A stretch of 64,000 bases of DNA from Candidatus Poribacteria bacterium (lineage in GTDB: Bacteria; Poribacteria; WGA-4E; PCPOR2b), in NCBI GenBank assembly GCA_028819845.1, contig JAPPKS010000031.1:186001-250000 (forward strand), given 5' to 3'. Positions within the stretch are counted from its first letter, which is position 1. Each line of letters starts with the position of its first letter. This document shows, in pieces, positions 36,148 through 45,369 of the stretch. The position numbers were made by a program, and so were the translations under genes. The notes beneath the pieces were generated by a model. It made no database searches. It was not told the DNA's origin and worked only from the letters and a program-made list of their open reading frames with translations.

Positions 36148-36188
36148 AAAAAAAACGCAATGCAGAAGATGAACTTCTCCATTGCGTT
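36148..36188 (-). terminator. Rho-independent terminator of groEL
   Basis: Two perfect arms, AACGCAATG and CATTGCGTT, enclose a second stem AGAAG/CTTCT with a five-base loop. On the minus strand the stem is followed by a run of eight T (complement of the A-run at 36148-36155). It lies about 65 bases after the groEL stop. It may also slow transcription from the plus-strand barrel gene, but no T-run follows on that side. Confidence 0.8.
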
Positions 36189-36253
36189 AGCATTTTGCTT
36201 TAAAATTAGTGTCCTCATCGTGGGTAATGGAAGAGTTTCATTCCACGCACCTA

Positions 36254-37891
36254 TCAATGGAGATGTCCATGATGTTGATGTGTCCCACCGGGTTCCGGTT
36301 TAGGTTCTTCCTCTACCTCCGTGACTAATGATTCTGTTGTCAACAGGAGTCCCGCTACGCTCGCCGCATTTTGAAGTGCCGACCTGACTACTTTGGTGGG
36401 GTCGACGATGCCTGCCTGGAGCAAATCTTCGAATTCGCCGGTTTGTGCGTTGAATCCATGCCCCGCTTCACCATCTTTGACTTTGGCAACGACAACGGAA
36501 CTCTCCTCACCCGCGTTTTCAGTAATCCTCCGGATTGGTGCCTCCAAGGCTTTACGGACGATGTTTACGCCGACCGCCTGATCGCCCTCAAGTTGGCTAT
36601 TCGACAGCACGGAGCTTGCTCGCAACAGCGCAAGACCTCCTCCCGGAACAATTCCTTCCTCGACAGCCGCGCGCGATGCAGATAAAGCATCTTCAAATCG
36701 AGTTTTTTTCTCTTTCATCTCCGTTTCAGTCGCCGCACCGACCCGAATCACAGCAACACCTCCCGCGAGTTTCGCTAGACGTTCTTCCAGTTTTTCACGA
36801 TCGTAGTCGGAAGTAGTTTCCTCAATTTGCCGACGAATTTGGCCAATTCGATTCTCAATTTCCGATTTCATTCCTGCGCCTTCGACGACCGTGGTATCGT
36901 CTTTGGTAACGATTACCCGCTTTGCGCTGCCAAGCATACCGATCACCAGATTTTCCAATTTAATGCCTATGTCTTCCGAGATAACCTGTCCGTTGGTAAG
37001 AACACCTAAGTCCCCGAGCATCGCTTTACGCCTGTCACCGAAACCCGGTGCTTTTACAGCGACACATTGACAAATGCCGCGCAGTTTATTCACGACCAAC
37101 GCGGCTAAAGCCTCCCCTTCAACGTCTTCTGCGATGATGAGGAGAGAACGTCCAAGTTGGACAACTTTCTCCAAGATTGGGACAAGACTAGCCATCGAGC
37201 TAATCTTTCCATCATTAATCAAAATCAGTGGATCTTCTAATTCCGTAACGAGTTGTTCGTCATTGGTCACAAAGTGGGGGGAGAGATACCCGCGGTCAAA
37301 TTGCATCCCATCAACATAATCAACGTTTGTGTCAGAACTCTTTCCTTCTTCAACCGTGATAACGCCGTCCTCGCCCACTTTTTCCATTGCATCTGCGATA
37401 AGTCTTCCTATTCCGGAAGCATTCGCCCGGTCATTGGCTGCAATGGACGCGACTTGTGCAATTTCACCGTGTGTGCTTATGGCTGTACTCTGTTTTTTTA
37501 GCGCTTCGACAACAGCGGCCACAGTTTTCTCAATGCCAATCTTCAATTGCATCGAATCCATGCCAGCGGCAACGCTCTTTAGCCCCTCATGGATGATTTC
37601 TTGAGCCAACACCGTAGCGGTTGTTGTGCCGTCGCCTGCCACGTCGTTTGTTTTAGTGGCGACCGATTTTAACAATTGTGCGCCCATGTTTTCGTATTGA
37701 TCGGGAAGTTCAATTTCCTTAGCAACAGTAACGCCGTCACTCGTAATTACCGGTGATCCAAAGGACTTTTGAAGAATCACATTACGGCCGCGGGGACCAA
37801 GTGTTACTGTTACCGCCTGCGCGAGTGTGTCAGCACCCCGCTGGAGGGCTTCTCGGGCTTCTACATCAAAAATCAGCTGCTTTGCTGCCAT
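36254..37891 (-). CDS. groEL: Chaperonin GroEL (Hsp60) with histidine-rich C-terminal tail
   Basis: This 545-residue GroEL folds client proteins in an ATP-driven ring. The ATP site [11 protein letters not shown], the start [16 protein letters not shown] and the equatorial segment near the end ([21 protein letters not shown]) are all conserved. The last residues read [14 protein letters not shown] instead of the usual GGM repeats; such His-rich tails are known in mycobacterial GroEL1. No groES lies next to it: upstream is a CIRCE element and then a PhyH gene. Regulation is probably by HrcA through CIRCE. The organism may have another GroEL with a GGM tail elsewhere, so this copy could be a specialised paralogue. 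Confidence 0.96.
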   Translation of the reverse strand: MAAKQLIFDVEAREALQRGADTLAQAVTVTLGPRGRNVILQKSFGSPVITSDGVTVAKEIELPDQYENMGAQLLKSVATKTNDVAGDGTTTATVLAQEIIHEGLKSVAAGMDSMQLKIGIEKTVAAVVEALKKQSTAISTHGEIAQVASIAANDRANASGIGRLIADAMEKVGEDGVITVEEGKSSDTNVDYVDGMQFDRGYLSPHFVTNDEQLVTELEDPLILINDGKISSMASLVPILEKVVQLGRSLLIIAEDVEGEALAALVVNKLRGICQCVAVKAPGFGDRRKAMLGDLGVLTNGQVISEDIGIKLENLVIGMLGSAKRVIVTKDDTTVVEGAGMKSEIENRIGQIRRQIEETTSDYDREKLEERLAKLAGGVAVIRVGAATETEMKEKKTRFEDALSASRAAVEEGIVPGGGLALLRASSVLSNSQLEGDQAVGVNIVRKALEAPIRRITENAGEESSVVVAKVKDGEAGHGFNAQTGEFEDLLQAGIVDPTKVVRSALQNAASVAGLLLTTESLVTEVEEEPKPEPGGTHQHHGHLH

Positions 37892-37936
37892 ATTTTCTCT
37901 CCTGTAGCATCGGTATTTACCTGAAAGGTGGGGTTG

Positions 37937-37963
37937 TTAGCACTCTTACTTAGTGAGTGCTAG
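37937..37963 (-). promoter_or_regulatory. CIRCE operator (HrcA binding site) upstream of groEL
   Basis: TTAGCACTC, nine bases, then GAGTGCTAG. This is the CIRCE inverted repeat apart from the last base (consensus A). It lies about 46 bases upstream of the groEL start, just downstream of a strong promoter, the standard arrangement for repression of heat-shock genes by HrcA. Confidence 0.93.
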
Positions 37964-37974
37964 CCGAACACCGA

Positions 37975-38004
37975 ATTATACATCACGCCACCGCAAAAAG
38001 TCAA
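37975..38004 (-). promoter_or_regulatory. Sigma-70 promoter of groEL
   Basis: On the minus strand, TTGACT (38004-37999) and TATAAT (37980-37975) are separated by 18 bases. The -10 ends 11 bases before CIRCE, so HrcA bound there would block initiation. Confidence 0.8.
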
Positions 38005-38054
38005 CCTGAATCCTCATTTTGGGTTCGGCGATTGCAGATTTGCGACTTGCCGTA

Positions 38055-38792
38055 TTAGTTGATGCCGTCCCAGTATTTCCACATGTCTCGGGGCGTTTCG
38101 TACTTAATCTGCTCCAAATCTTTCCGGCTGACCCGGCCAATCAGTGCAATCCTAACATCGCGGCTGATGTTTGTGGAGGCTGTGTGTGATAGTTGATTAT
38201 GCCAGAAACAGACATCTCCCGGCCCGCCTGTGACCTCCATCCCTGCTCCGAGATCAAAGGGAGCCACACCACCCTCCAAGCTGTCAATATCGTGGTGTCT
38301 GAAATACTCGGCAAAAATTTTATGGCTCTCCGGCCAAACCATAAATCCGCCGCCTTTAGATTCCACTCTGCCGAGATAGATTGTGACGCCCAGTGTAAAC
38401 ACGCTAACACCACCTTTAGGGACTCCGTTCGACGGGGTATAATAGCCGTCAAGATGGCCAGTTGGCGGATGCCACTCACTGTTTGGGGATGGAAAACTTA
38501 TATGGGGTGTTACCCCGCCATCGGTATGTAACGTCCCTTTGCCCACCATCTCCTCTGCCATCGCGAACACGGGTTCGGCATAGATGGTGCGCTTGAGGGC
38601 GTCTGTTCCCCCGATGTCGAAGGCTTGATATCCTTTGTCTATCCAAGAAGCTGGATTGTTTCGGTCCGCTTCAACGTTGTTCCAAATCACCTCCAACGCC
38701 GCGTCTATTACTTGCGGATTGAGTGCATCTCGTATTACGACGTATCCATGTTCTTTAAAGTAATCTTTATCTACCTTCGTTAGATGAGCCAT
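38055..38792 (-). CDS. Phytanoyl-CoA dioxygenase (PhyH) family protein
   Basis: This 245-residue predicted Fe(II)/2-oxoglutarate oxygenase has the HxD metal motif in GHLDGYYTP and the distal His in FWHNQLSHTASTNISRDVR. The N-terminal DYFKEHGYVVIRDAL is the usual opening of the family. It starts 11 bases after the stop of the L-rhamnose isomerase gene on the same strand, so the two are almost certainly co-transcribed and may act on the same sugar-derived compound, which is inference. The substrate is not known. Confidence 0.9.
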   Translation of the reverse strand: MAHLTKVDKDYFKEHGYVVIRDALNPQVIDAALEVIWNNVEADRNNPASWIDKGYQAFDIGGTDALKRTIYAEPVFAMAEEMVGKGTLHTDGGVTPHISFPSPNSEWHPPTGHLDGYYTPSNGVPKGGVSVFTLGVTIYLGRVESKGGGFMVWPESHKIFAEYFRHHDIDSLEGGVAPFDLGAGMEVTGGPGDVCFWHNQLSHTASTNISRDVRIALIGRVSRKDLEQIKYETPRDMWKYWDGIN

Positions 38793-38803
38793 TGTGTGCG
38801 TTT

Positions 38804-40018
38804 TTATGCCCAGCCTTGGCTAACGCCTCCAACCCGCTGCTCGCTAATTTTTTCAAAGTAACCACTCTTACGATACGCTGTCAACGGGTCAGGGTCTCTA
38901 TCCATTTCCAATCGCACTTGCTCAAGCAGCGGTGATAGGTCCGTTTCGTATGCCCGTTGCAGAATTCTCTCGGCGTCGATAATTTCGCCCGTATCCTGCG
39001 CTTCGCCCAGCGCTATGCGGTCGACGATTAATGCTTTTGCGTACGCTGACTGTAGGTTGCAGACGGATTGAATGCTCGCTTCAACTTTGGGCTTTAGGTT
39101 GTGGCTTTGGTCAATCATGTATGCGATATTCGTCTGAGTGCCAGGATCCAACTCTGCCGCGGCGAGTTCCGTGTAAATGAGGAAAAGCTCCTGGGGGTTG
39201 ATTGTTCCAACGGTCAAATCATCATCGGCAAACTTTCGGCAGTTGAAGTGGAAACCGCCCAGTTTCCCTTCGTCGATGAGAAAGGCAACGATATATTCGA
39301 TGTTTGTACCTTGCGCATGGTGCCCGAGGTCAATCAGGACCTGTGCCTTATTTCCCAACTTGGCCGCCATCACGTAAGCGTTTCCCCAATCAGCGAGGTC
39401 GGTATGATAGAAAGCAGGTTCGAAGAATTTGTACTCAATAAGCATGCGCACACCATCATCGAGTGCGTCATAAACCTCGCGCAGGCATTCGTACATCCAC
39501 CGCTTGCGCTTCCTGAAATTTCCTTGGCCGGGAAAATTTGTCCCATCGGCGAACCAGAGGCTGAGCAGCGTGGACCCAGTAATCTGCATAATCCCCACAC
39601 ATTCTAGCATGTGATCGACAGCAAGGCGCCGGACAGATGGGTCATGGTTGCAGATGCTTCCAAATTTGTACTCCTGCCCTTGAAAGACGTTCGGATTAAT
39701 TGCCCCGATACCGATACCGATTTCTGCCGCATACTGCTTTAGCCCTAGCCAATCATCTGTCTTGTCCCAAGGGATATGTAGAGCGACGGTTGGGGCGGCG
39801 CCGGTGAATCTGTGGACGGCGGCCGCATCTTCAAGGCGTTCGCGAGCATTTCGTGCTGCCCCCAGTTGTGCAAATACGCCGAATCGCGTTCCTGAATTTC
39901 CGTAACCCCATGACGGAGTTTCAATGCGTTGGCTTTTGAGTCTAGATTTGACCGCCTCAATCTCAATCCCTTGTTTTTCCAAGTCTTCCGCTAGTAGATC
40001 GTATTTGGGATTGCTCAT
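38804..40018 (-). CDS. rhaI: L-rhamnose isomerase, Pseudomonas type (RhaI)
   Basis: This 404-residue TIM-barrel isomerase converts L-rhamnose to L-rhamnulose and may also act on other aldoses. The family pattern, recalled from Pseudomonas stutzeri L-RhI, is clear: PSWG(YG)..GTRF near residue 35, [32 protein letters not shown] with the metal-binding Glu, [12 protein letters not shown] with Asp and His ligands, GGFHFN, ADDDL with metal ligands, and MIDQSHN. One position in GGFHFN(C)RKF is Cys where P. stutzeri has Asp. The PhyH gene follows after 11 bases. Rhamnulokinase and aldolase genes are not seen in the window. Confidence 0.85.
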   Translation of the reverse strand: MSNPKYDLLAEDLEKQGIEIEAVKSRLKSQRIETPSWGYGNSGTRFGVFAQLGAARNARERLEDAAAVHRFTGAAPTVALHIPWDKTDDWLGLKQYAAEIGIGIGAINPNVFQGQEYKFGSICNHDPSVRRLAVDHMLECVGIMQITGSTLLSLWFADGTNFPGQGNFRKRKRWMYECLREVYDALDDGVRMLIEYKFFEPAFYHTDLADWGNAYVMAAKLGNKAQVLIDLGHHAQGTNIEYIVAFLIDEGKLGGFHFNCRKFADDDLTVGTINPQELFLIYTELAAAELDPGTQTNIAYMIDQSHNLKPKVEASIQSVCNLQSAYAKALIVDRIALGEAQDTGEIIDAERILQRAYETDLSPLLEQVRLEMDRDPDPLTAYRKSGYFEKISEQRVGGVSQGWA

Positions 40019-40218
40019 TCCGTATCGTCCTAGTATTTGCCTTGATTTCTCGACCTACGCGTCCGGTTTAAAATTCATGTCTGCCGCAATAAAAACCGAC
40101 TGGATTGATCGAATCGCCATGAAGGCTTAAGAGTTTTTCGGTATCCACACCGAAAGCATGCTCAGATGGTAGCACGACTGCCTTTTCTCGTCAACCAAAA
40201 TAATCCTTGAGAATTGCC

Positions 40219-40247
40219 TTGTTAGAGGTATATGTATAGGTTATAAT
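40219..40247 (+). promoter_or_regulatory. Predicted sigma-70 promoter of glyS
   Basis: The -35 element TTGTTA (40219-40224) and -10 element TATAAT (40242-40247) are 17 bases apart and lie about 52 bases upstream of the glycyl-tRNA synthetase ATG. Confidence 0.6.
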
Positions 40248-40298
40248 GATTAAAGAACCGGGGAAGTCGATTTAAGGAAATGGCGTGGAGGAAACGCA

Positions 40299-41597
40299 AT
40301 GGTATCAATGGAAACCATCACCTCGCTATGCAAAAGGCGAGGATTTATCTTTCAAAGCAGTGAAATTTACGAAGGACTCGCCGGCTGTTGGGATTTCGGT
40401 CCACTCGGGGTTGAATTAGTGCGTAACGTGAAGGAAGCCTGGTGGAAAAACGTAGTGCATCAGCGAGATGATATGGTAGGCCTAGATGCGTCAATACTCA
40501 TGCATCCACAAGCTTGGGTTGCATCGGGGCACGTTGAGAACTTCACCGATCCGATGGTTGATTGTATGCGTTGTAAACGGCGTTTTCGCGCGGACCACAT
40601 TGATGGGGAAAACTGTCCCAATTGCGGTGGTGAATTGACCGAAGCGCGGCAATTCAACCTAATGTTCAAAACATTCATAGGTCCCTTAGAGGACGAGGCT
40701 TCTCAAGTGTATCTTCGTCCGGAAACCGCCCAAGGAATCTTTGTTAATTTCAAGAATATTATAGATTCGATGCGCCTAAAAATCCCCTTTGGCATTGCTC
40801 AAATCGGAAAGGCGTTTCGGAACGAAATCACGGTTGGAAATTTTATTTTCCGTGTTCGAGAATTTGAGCAGATGGAAATTGAGTATTTTGTGAAACCGGG
40901 TACCGATGAAGAATGGCACGAAAAGTGGATTTCAAATCGTTCGGACTGGTATTTGCAACTGGGAATTCGGAAAGAGAATCTGAGGTGCCGTCCGCACGAG
41001 GAAGATGAACTAGCGCACTATAGCAAATCGTGTGTTGACATTGAATATCTTTTCCCAATGGGTTGGTCAGAATTGGAAGGGGTTGCCAGCCGCAGCGATC
41101 ACGATTTATCTGTTCATGCAGAACATAGCAAGAAGGATTTGAACTATTATGACCCAGTTGCAGAAACACATTACGTTCCCTACGTCATCGAACCTTCAGT
41201 CGGCGTTGGGCGCGCAGCGTTGGCTTTCCTGATTGATGCTTATAGCGAGGAAGAAGTCGCCGGCAGAAAGCGGACAATACTTCGAATTCACAAAGACCTC
41301 GCACCAATCAAGGCAGCAGTATTGCCGCTGTTGAGAAATCGGCCTGATATCGTTCAACTTGCTAGAGAGATTACACATGCGTTGCAGAAAGAATTTGTCG
41401 CGGTTTATGACGATACCGCAGGAATTGGACGTCTGTACCGGCGGCAAGATGAGATTGGCACACCTTATTGCATTACGGTTGATGTCGAGTCTTTGGACGA
41501 CCGCGCCGTCACTATCCGCGACCGTGATAGTATGCAACAGATTCGTGTTTCCGTTGACAGACTTGTAGAGACAGTTACTGAAAAGTTAAAGTCTTAA
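40299..41597 (+). CDS. glyQS: Glycyl-tRNA synthetase, dimeric (alpha2) type
   Basis: This 432-residue class II enzyme charges tRNA-Gly. Class II motif 1 region lies near the N-terminus (GCWDFGPLGVELVRN), motif 2 is FRNEI then FRVREFEQMEIEYF, and motif 3 is EPSVGVGRAALAFL. The anticodon-binding domain is the last 120 residues (LAPIKAAVLPL, IGRLYRRQDEIGTPYCI). A zinc-finger-like C-x-x-C pair occurs (CMRCKRR and CPNCGG). It is the alpha2 type and lacks the separate beta-chain gene. Start: GGAGG eleven bases upstream of ATG 40299. Confidence 0.96.
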   Translation: MVSMETITSLCKRRGFIFQSSEIYEGLAGCWDFGPLGVELVRNVKEAWWKNVVHQRDDMVGLDASILMHPQAWVASGHVENFTDPMVDCMRCKRRFRADHIDGENCPNCGGELTEARQFNLMFKTFIGPLEDEASQVYLRPETAQGIFVNFKNIIDSMRLKIPFGIAQIGKAFRNEITVGNFIFRVREFEQMEIEYFVKPGTDEEWHEKWISNRSDWYLQLGIRKENLRCRPHEEDELAHYSKSCVDIEYLFPMGWSELEGVASRSDHDLSVHAEHSKKDLNYYDPVAETHYVPYVIEPSVGVGRAALAFLIDAYSEEEVAGRKRTILRIHKDLAPIKAAVLPLLRNRPDIVQLAREITHALQKEFVAVYDDTAGIGRLYRRQDEIGTPYCITVDVESLDDRAVTIRDRDSMQQIRVSVDRLVETVTEKLKS

Positions 41598-41671
41598 GCC
41601 GAAACGCATACGTCAATATCCAGAAGCGGCGCTTAGACGTTTCACAGCGGAGGTTCGCGGGGAGTATTTTC

Positions 41672-42148
41672 ATGAAAGGGACAATTCGTAAAGCTCAATT
41701 GGCTGACGCTGCGCACATGGTCGAACTCTCGGAGCAAAAACGCACCGAGTATGAAAAACATAAGCCCAATTTTTGGCGTAAAGCTCATGATTCCGCCCAA
41801 AAGCAGACGCCGTATTTTGAGCAGCAAATTAGGAGCGACCAGGTAATCGCCCGCATACATGAACAAAATGGAATAATGGATGGCTTTGTTATCGGTATAC
41901 TTGTGTCAGCACCGGCGGTCTATGATCCGGGCGGGCTTAGTTGTTTCATTGACGACTTCGTGGTAAAAAACCCAAGTCTTTGGCAAAGCGTAGGCGTGTT
42001 GTTGCTTAACGAAGTCATCCATGAATCTAAGATCCGGGGTGCTGTGCAGAGCATAGTTGTGTGCGGCCATCACGATGCACCTAAACAGTTAATGCTTGCT
42101 TCCACGGGTTCTTCGATTGCCTCTGAATGGTGGGTAAAAACGTTATAG
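41672..42148 (+). CDS. GNAT-like N-acetyltransferase
   Basis: This 158-residue protein resembles small GNAT enzymes: an N-terminal IRKAQLADAAHMVELSEQKR, then a central strand (MDGFVIGILVSAPAVYDPGG) and an acetyl-CoA-binding-like stretch (SCFIDDFVVKNPSLWQSVGV, LLLNEVIHESK). The pyrophosphate loop Q/R-x-x-G-x-G/A is weak (WQSVGVLLL), so the family call is moderate. It lies between glyQS and trpD on the same strand, 74 bases after glyQS. The substrate is unknown. Confidence 0.6.
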   Translation: MKGTIRKAQLADAAHMVELSEQKRTEYEKHKPNFWRKAHDSAQKQTPYFEQQIRSDQVIARIHEQNGIMDGFVIGILVSAPAVYDPGGLSCFIDDFVVKNPSLWQSVGVLLLNEVIHESKIRGAVQSIVVCGHHDAPKQLMLASTGSSIASEWWVKTL

Positions 42149-42211
42149 AGATTCGCAAAAATACTACAATGAGACTTGGATCACTCATGAAACTAGGAAG
42201 GAAAACTCAAA

Positions 42212-43237
42212 GTGATACGCGATGCAATTCAGAAACTTGTTGATGGACGGGACCTTACCGAGAATGAAACAGTTAACACGATGAATGAAATCATGAATGG
42301 TGAGGCGACCGATGCCCAAATAGCAGGTTTCATCACTGCTCTACGATTGAAAAAGGAAACCATTGAAGAGATTATCGGTGCGGCGCGCGTGATGCGTGAA
42401 AAAGCTACACCCGTACATACCAGACATTCGTTAGTTGTGGATACATGTAGTACGGGTGGCACCCGTTTGGATTCCTTCAACATATCAACGACTTCCGCCT
42501 TCGTAGTTGCGGGCGCAGGGGTGCCGGTGGCAAAACATGGTAATCGAGGGGTGACCCGCGTAAGCGGCAGTGCGAATGTATTGATGGCGCTCGGTGTCAA
42601 TATTGAAATTTCGCCTGAACATGTCAGTCGGTGTATTGATAAGGTTGGCATCGGTTTCCTCTTTGCGCCAATGCTGCATGGGGCGATGAAATATGCAATT
42701 GGACCTCGTCGGGAAATTGGAATCCGCACAATTTTCAACACCGTTGCGCCCTTGACTAACCCGGCGCGTGTTAAGGCACAAGTGATCGGAGTTTACGCGC
42801 CTGAACTCACGGAGCAACACGCAAACGCGCTCAAAAATTTTGGGAGTCATCACGCTTTCGTCGTGCACGGCAACGACGGATTAGATGAAATCACAACAAC
42901 GACAACCACGCGGATTTCAGAGTTGGTCAATGGCGGCGTTACAACCTATACCCTTGATCCAACAGCGATGGAGATTCCTAAAGCGCATCCTAATGATATC
43001 CTAAGTGGTACCCCAGAACAAAATGCCGAAAGAATTCTGCGCATTCTCAACGGAGAGAAGGGGCCGAAGCGAAATATTGTTGCACTCAATGCGGCGGCGG
43101 CAATTGTCGCTGGCGGTAAAGCTGAGAATCTTAAGCAAGGATATATGCTTGCAGAAGCATCGATTGATTCGGGCAAGGCTTTGGAGAAATTAGAAGGGTT
43201 GAGGTCAATGTCGAATGAATTGGAAAATTCAAACTAG
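42212..43237 (+). CDS. trpD: Anthranilate phosphoribosyltransferase-like protein (TrpD family)
   Basis: This 341-residue protein, starting at GTG, matches TrpD in length and layout: AQIAGFITALRLK, FNISTTSAFVVAGAG, VAKHGNR, and the catalytic Asp-Glu region DGLDEI. TrpD transfers phosphoribosyl from PRPP to anthranilate in tryptophan synthesis. The PRPP loop, normally GTGGD, is STGGT here, so the first Gly and the last Asp are replaced. A run of six Thr follows DGLDEI. No other trp gene is adjacent: neighbours are a GNAT and, eight bases later, a sugar kinase. It may be a diverged TrpD, or an enzyme of the same fold with another acceptor. Confidence 0.78.
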   Translation: MIRDAIQKLVDGRDLTENETVNTMNEIMNGEATDAQIAGFITALRLKKETIEEIIGAARVMREKATPVHTRHSLVVDTCSTGGTRLDSFNISTTSAFVVAGAGVPVAKHGNRGVTRVSGSANVLMALGVNIEISPEHVSRCIDKVGIGFLFAPMLHGAMKYAIGPRREIGIRTIFNTVAPLTNPARVKAQVIGVYAPELTEQHANALKNFGSHHAFVVHGNDGLDEITTTTTTRISELVNGGVTTYTLDPTAMEIPKAHPNDILSGTPEQNAERILRILNGEKGPKRNIVALNAAAAIVAGGKAENLKQGYMLAEASIDSGKALEKLEGLRSMSNELENSN

Positions 43238-43245
43238 GTGAAACG

Positions 43246-44286
43246 ATGGATTTGGTCACGTTTGGCGAGGCGATGGTTCGGCTCACTTCACCGGATTTCA
43301 TGCGGCTCGAACAGTCGTCATCCTTAAACATGAGCGTAGGCGGCGCTGAACTCAATGTTGCTATTAATGGAGCTCAGTTAGGATTGCGCACGGCATGGGT
43401 TTCACGGCTCGTTGACAATTGGTCAGGCCGCTTTATCCGAAATACAGGGCGCAAATTAGGTGTTGATATGTCCCGAATCGTTTGGGCTCAATTTGATGGA
43501 ATTGGGCTTGAACGCAACGGCTTTTATCACGTTGAACTAGGAGCGGGGCCCCGTGCGAGCAACGTCACGTATGACCGAGGATTTACTGCTATTTCAAAGA
43601 TTAAACCCGGTGAAGTTGAATGGAAGTCCATTTTTGCAGACTGCCGGTGGTTTCATTTGAGCGGAATTACTCCTGCATTATCGGAATCTGCCGCGTTGGC
43701 AACGTGCGAGGCATTGCATACCGCACGTGCAATGGGGGTGACAACCAGCTACGATTTGAATTACCGCGCGAAACTTTGGAGCCCAGAACGCGCGCAAGCC
43801 GTCAATCACGAAATAATGGAGTATATATGTGTATTAATCGGGAACGAAGAAGATTTTGAGAAGGCGCTCGGCATAAGGGCGGAAGGAACGCAACACGGCT
43901 ATAGTAAAATCAATCCAGATAGTTACAAAACTGTAGCGAAGCACGTGGTTGATCGCTATGCCAATGTGGAAATGACTGCCACAACTTTGCGCGAGGCAAA
44001 ATCAGGTTGGTTAAACGACTGGCGCACGCTGCTTTTCAACGGGGAGGAATTTTTCCTGTCCAGCATTTACGAAAATCTCGAACTTGTTGATCGCGTGGGC
44101 GGCGGAGATAGCTTCGCGGCAGGGTTGATTTACAGTTTGCTCGCAGGCAAGACGCCTCAAGAGACGGTCGATTTTGCAGGGGCATACTCCGCACTCGCAC
44201 ACACTTTTCCAGGTGATTTTAACTGGGCAACGTCCGAAGAAGCTGAAAAGGCGATTGTGGCAGACAGTGTGCGAATCGTTCGTTAA
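43246..44286 (+). CDS. PfkB family carbohydrate kinase (2-keto-3-deoxygluconate kinase-like)
   Basis: This 346-residue ribokinase-fold protein opens LVTFGEAMVRLTSPDF and has the sugar-binding MSVGGAELNVAINGAQLG. The C-terminal catalytic signature is DRVGGGDSFAAGLIYSLL; the usual anion-hole reads DTTGAGD, so two positions vary but the catalytic Asp is kept. It is similar to 2-keto-3-deoxygluconate kinases in length and in its N-terminal motif. The gene starts eight bases after the TrpD-like gene, so the two are probably translated together. The substrate is not proven. Confidence 0.85.
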   Translation: MDLVTFGEAMVRLTSPDFMRLEQSSSLNMSVGGAELNVAINGAQLGLRTAWVSRLVDNWSGRFIRNTGRKLGVDMSRIVWAQFDGIGLERNGFYHVELGAGPRASNVTYDRGFTAISKIKPGEVEWKSIFADCRWFHLSGITPALSESAALATCEALHTARAMGVTTSYDLNYRAKLWSPERAQAVNHEIMEYICVLIGNEEDFEKALGIRAEGTQHGYSKINPDSYKTVAKHVVDRYANVEMTATTLREAKSGWLNDWRTLLFNGEEFFLSSIYENLELVDRVGGGDSFAAGLIYSLLAGKTPQETVDFAGAYSALAHTFPGDFNWATSEEAEKAIVADSVRIVR

Positions 44287-44316
44287 ACTACGCCTTCAGG
44301 TATGGTCTATTTTTAT

Positions 44317-45342
44317 TCACGTCGTTGACTGAATTTCCGTCAATTTGTGTCGGACAGTTGCCCACACTTCATCAACCGTAATGCGTTTCATACAGATGTT
44401 GTCTTTACACTTATCAGTAAACTGCTTGCACGGGCTGCACGGAACGTGATGGCGGATGGTTGAATGGATAAGGTCCAATGGTTGAAAACGCGTGTGATTT
44501 CCCGGTCCAAACAACGCGACCGTAGGAGTGCGCATCGCCGCGGAAATATGCATGGGGCCCGTGTCGTTCGTGATGAAAAGATCGCACAATTCGATTAGCG
44601 CCGAGAATTGGCGAATGGGCAAATGCACGGAAAATGTAGTTGCCCGCGCCTCCATGAGACTGGCGACGTGATTCACAAGTTCACCCTCATTTGGACCGCC
44701 AAAGATTAGCACTTGTGCGTCAAATTCATGGACTGTTCGATCGCCGACAGCGGCAAATCGGTCGGGCATCCACTCACGCAATTTCCACCCCGCTCCAGGG
44801 AATAGTCCCACCTTTGTCCGATTTGGATGAGTGCCTTTTGTAACGAGCAGATTACGAGCGCTTGCTCGATCCGCGTCCGACAAAAACAGTTCCAACGTGC
44901 GATCGGATGTCTCAATGCCCAATGGACGGAGTAAATCGAAATTCCTATTGATAGCGTGTATGTTCACGCGGTCTGGCGCACGCACCGCGCACATCAACCT
45001 GTTTTGCCGATGATCCCCCACACGGCATTTTGAACCGCTCAAGTACGCCAGCAAATTGGTGCGAAACTTGCTTTGAAAATCAATGGCAAGGTCGAAGTCT
45101 CGTCGTCTCAGAATACGGACGATTCGCATCATTTCACTGGTATCCCTGTTTTTTGCCCTTCGATCAAATCCGATAACCTCGTCGAGGTGAGGGTTCTCGG
45201 AGATTAAATCGACAAACTGTTTTGCAACCAGCATTGAAATCCGCGCCTTTGGGTAGTGGCATCGTACCGCACGGATAGCCGGCGAAGTGAGTATAATGTC
45301 GCCAAGCGAGCTGAGGCGGATGAGAAGGATGTTCTGATGCAT
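44317..45342 (-). CDS. Glycosyltransferase family 9, ADP-heptose:LPS heptosyltransferase type
   Basis: This 341-residue GT-B enzyme transfers heptose from ADP-heptose to the lipopolysaccharide core. It has ILLIRLSSLGDIILTSPAIRA at the N-terminus, FPGAGWKLREWMPDRFAAV in the middle and the nucleotide-binding region FITNDTGPMHISAA then ALFGPGNHTRFQP, both typical of WaaC/WaaF. A C-terminal cysteine cluster (CSPCKQFTDKCKDNICM) is also typical of WaaF-like proteins. It implies a heptose-containing outer-membrane glycolipid. It starts 27 bases from the end of a broken secreted-protein gene. Confidence 0.92.
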   Translation of the reverse strand: MHQNILLIRLSSLGDIILTSPAIRAVRCHYPKARISMLVAKQFVDLISENPHLDEVIGFDRRAKNRDTSEMMRIVRILRRRDFDLAIDFQSKFRTNLLAYLSGSKCRVGDHRQNRLMCAVRAPDRVNIHAINRNFDLLRPLGIETSDRTLELFLSDADRASARNLLVTKGTHPNRTKVGLFPGAGWKLREWMPDRFAAVGDRTVHEFDAQVLIFGGPNEGELVNHVASLMEARATTFSVHLPIRQFSALIELCDLFITNDTGPMHISAAMRTPTVALFGPGNHTRFQPLDLIHSTIRHHVPCSPCKQFTDKCKDNICMKRITVDEVWATVRHKLTEIQSTT

Positions 45343-45369
45343 TTTCTTGAATTCAATTCTGCATTTTTC

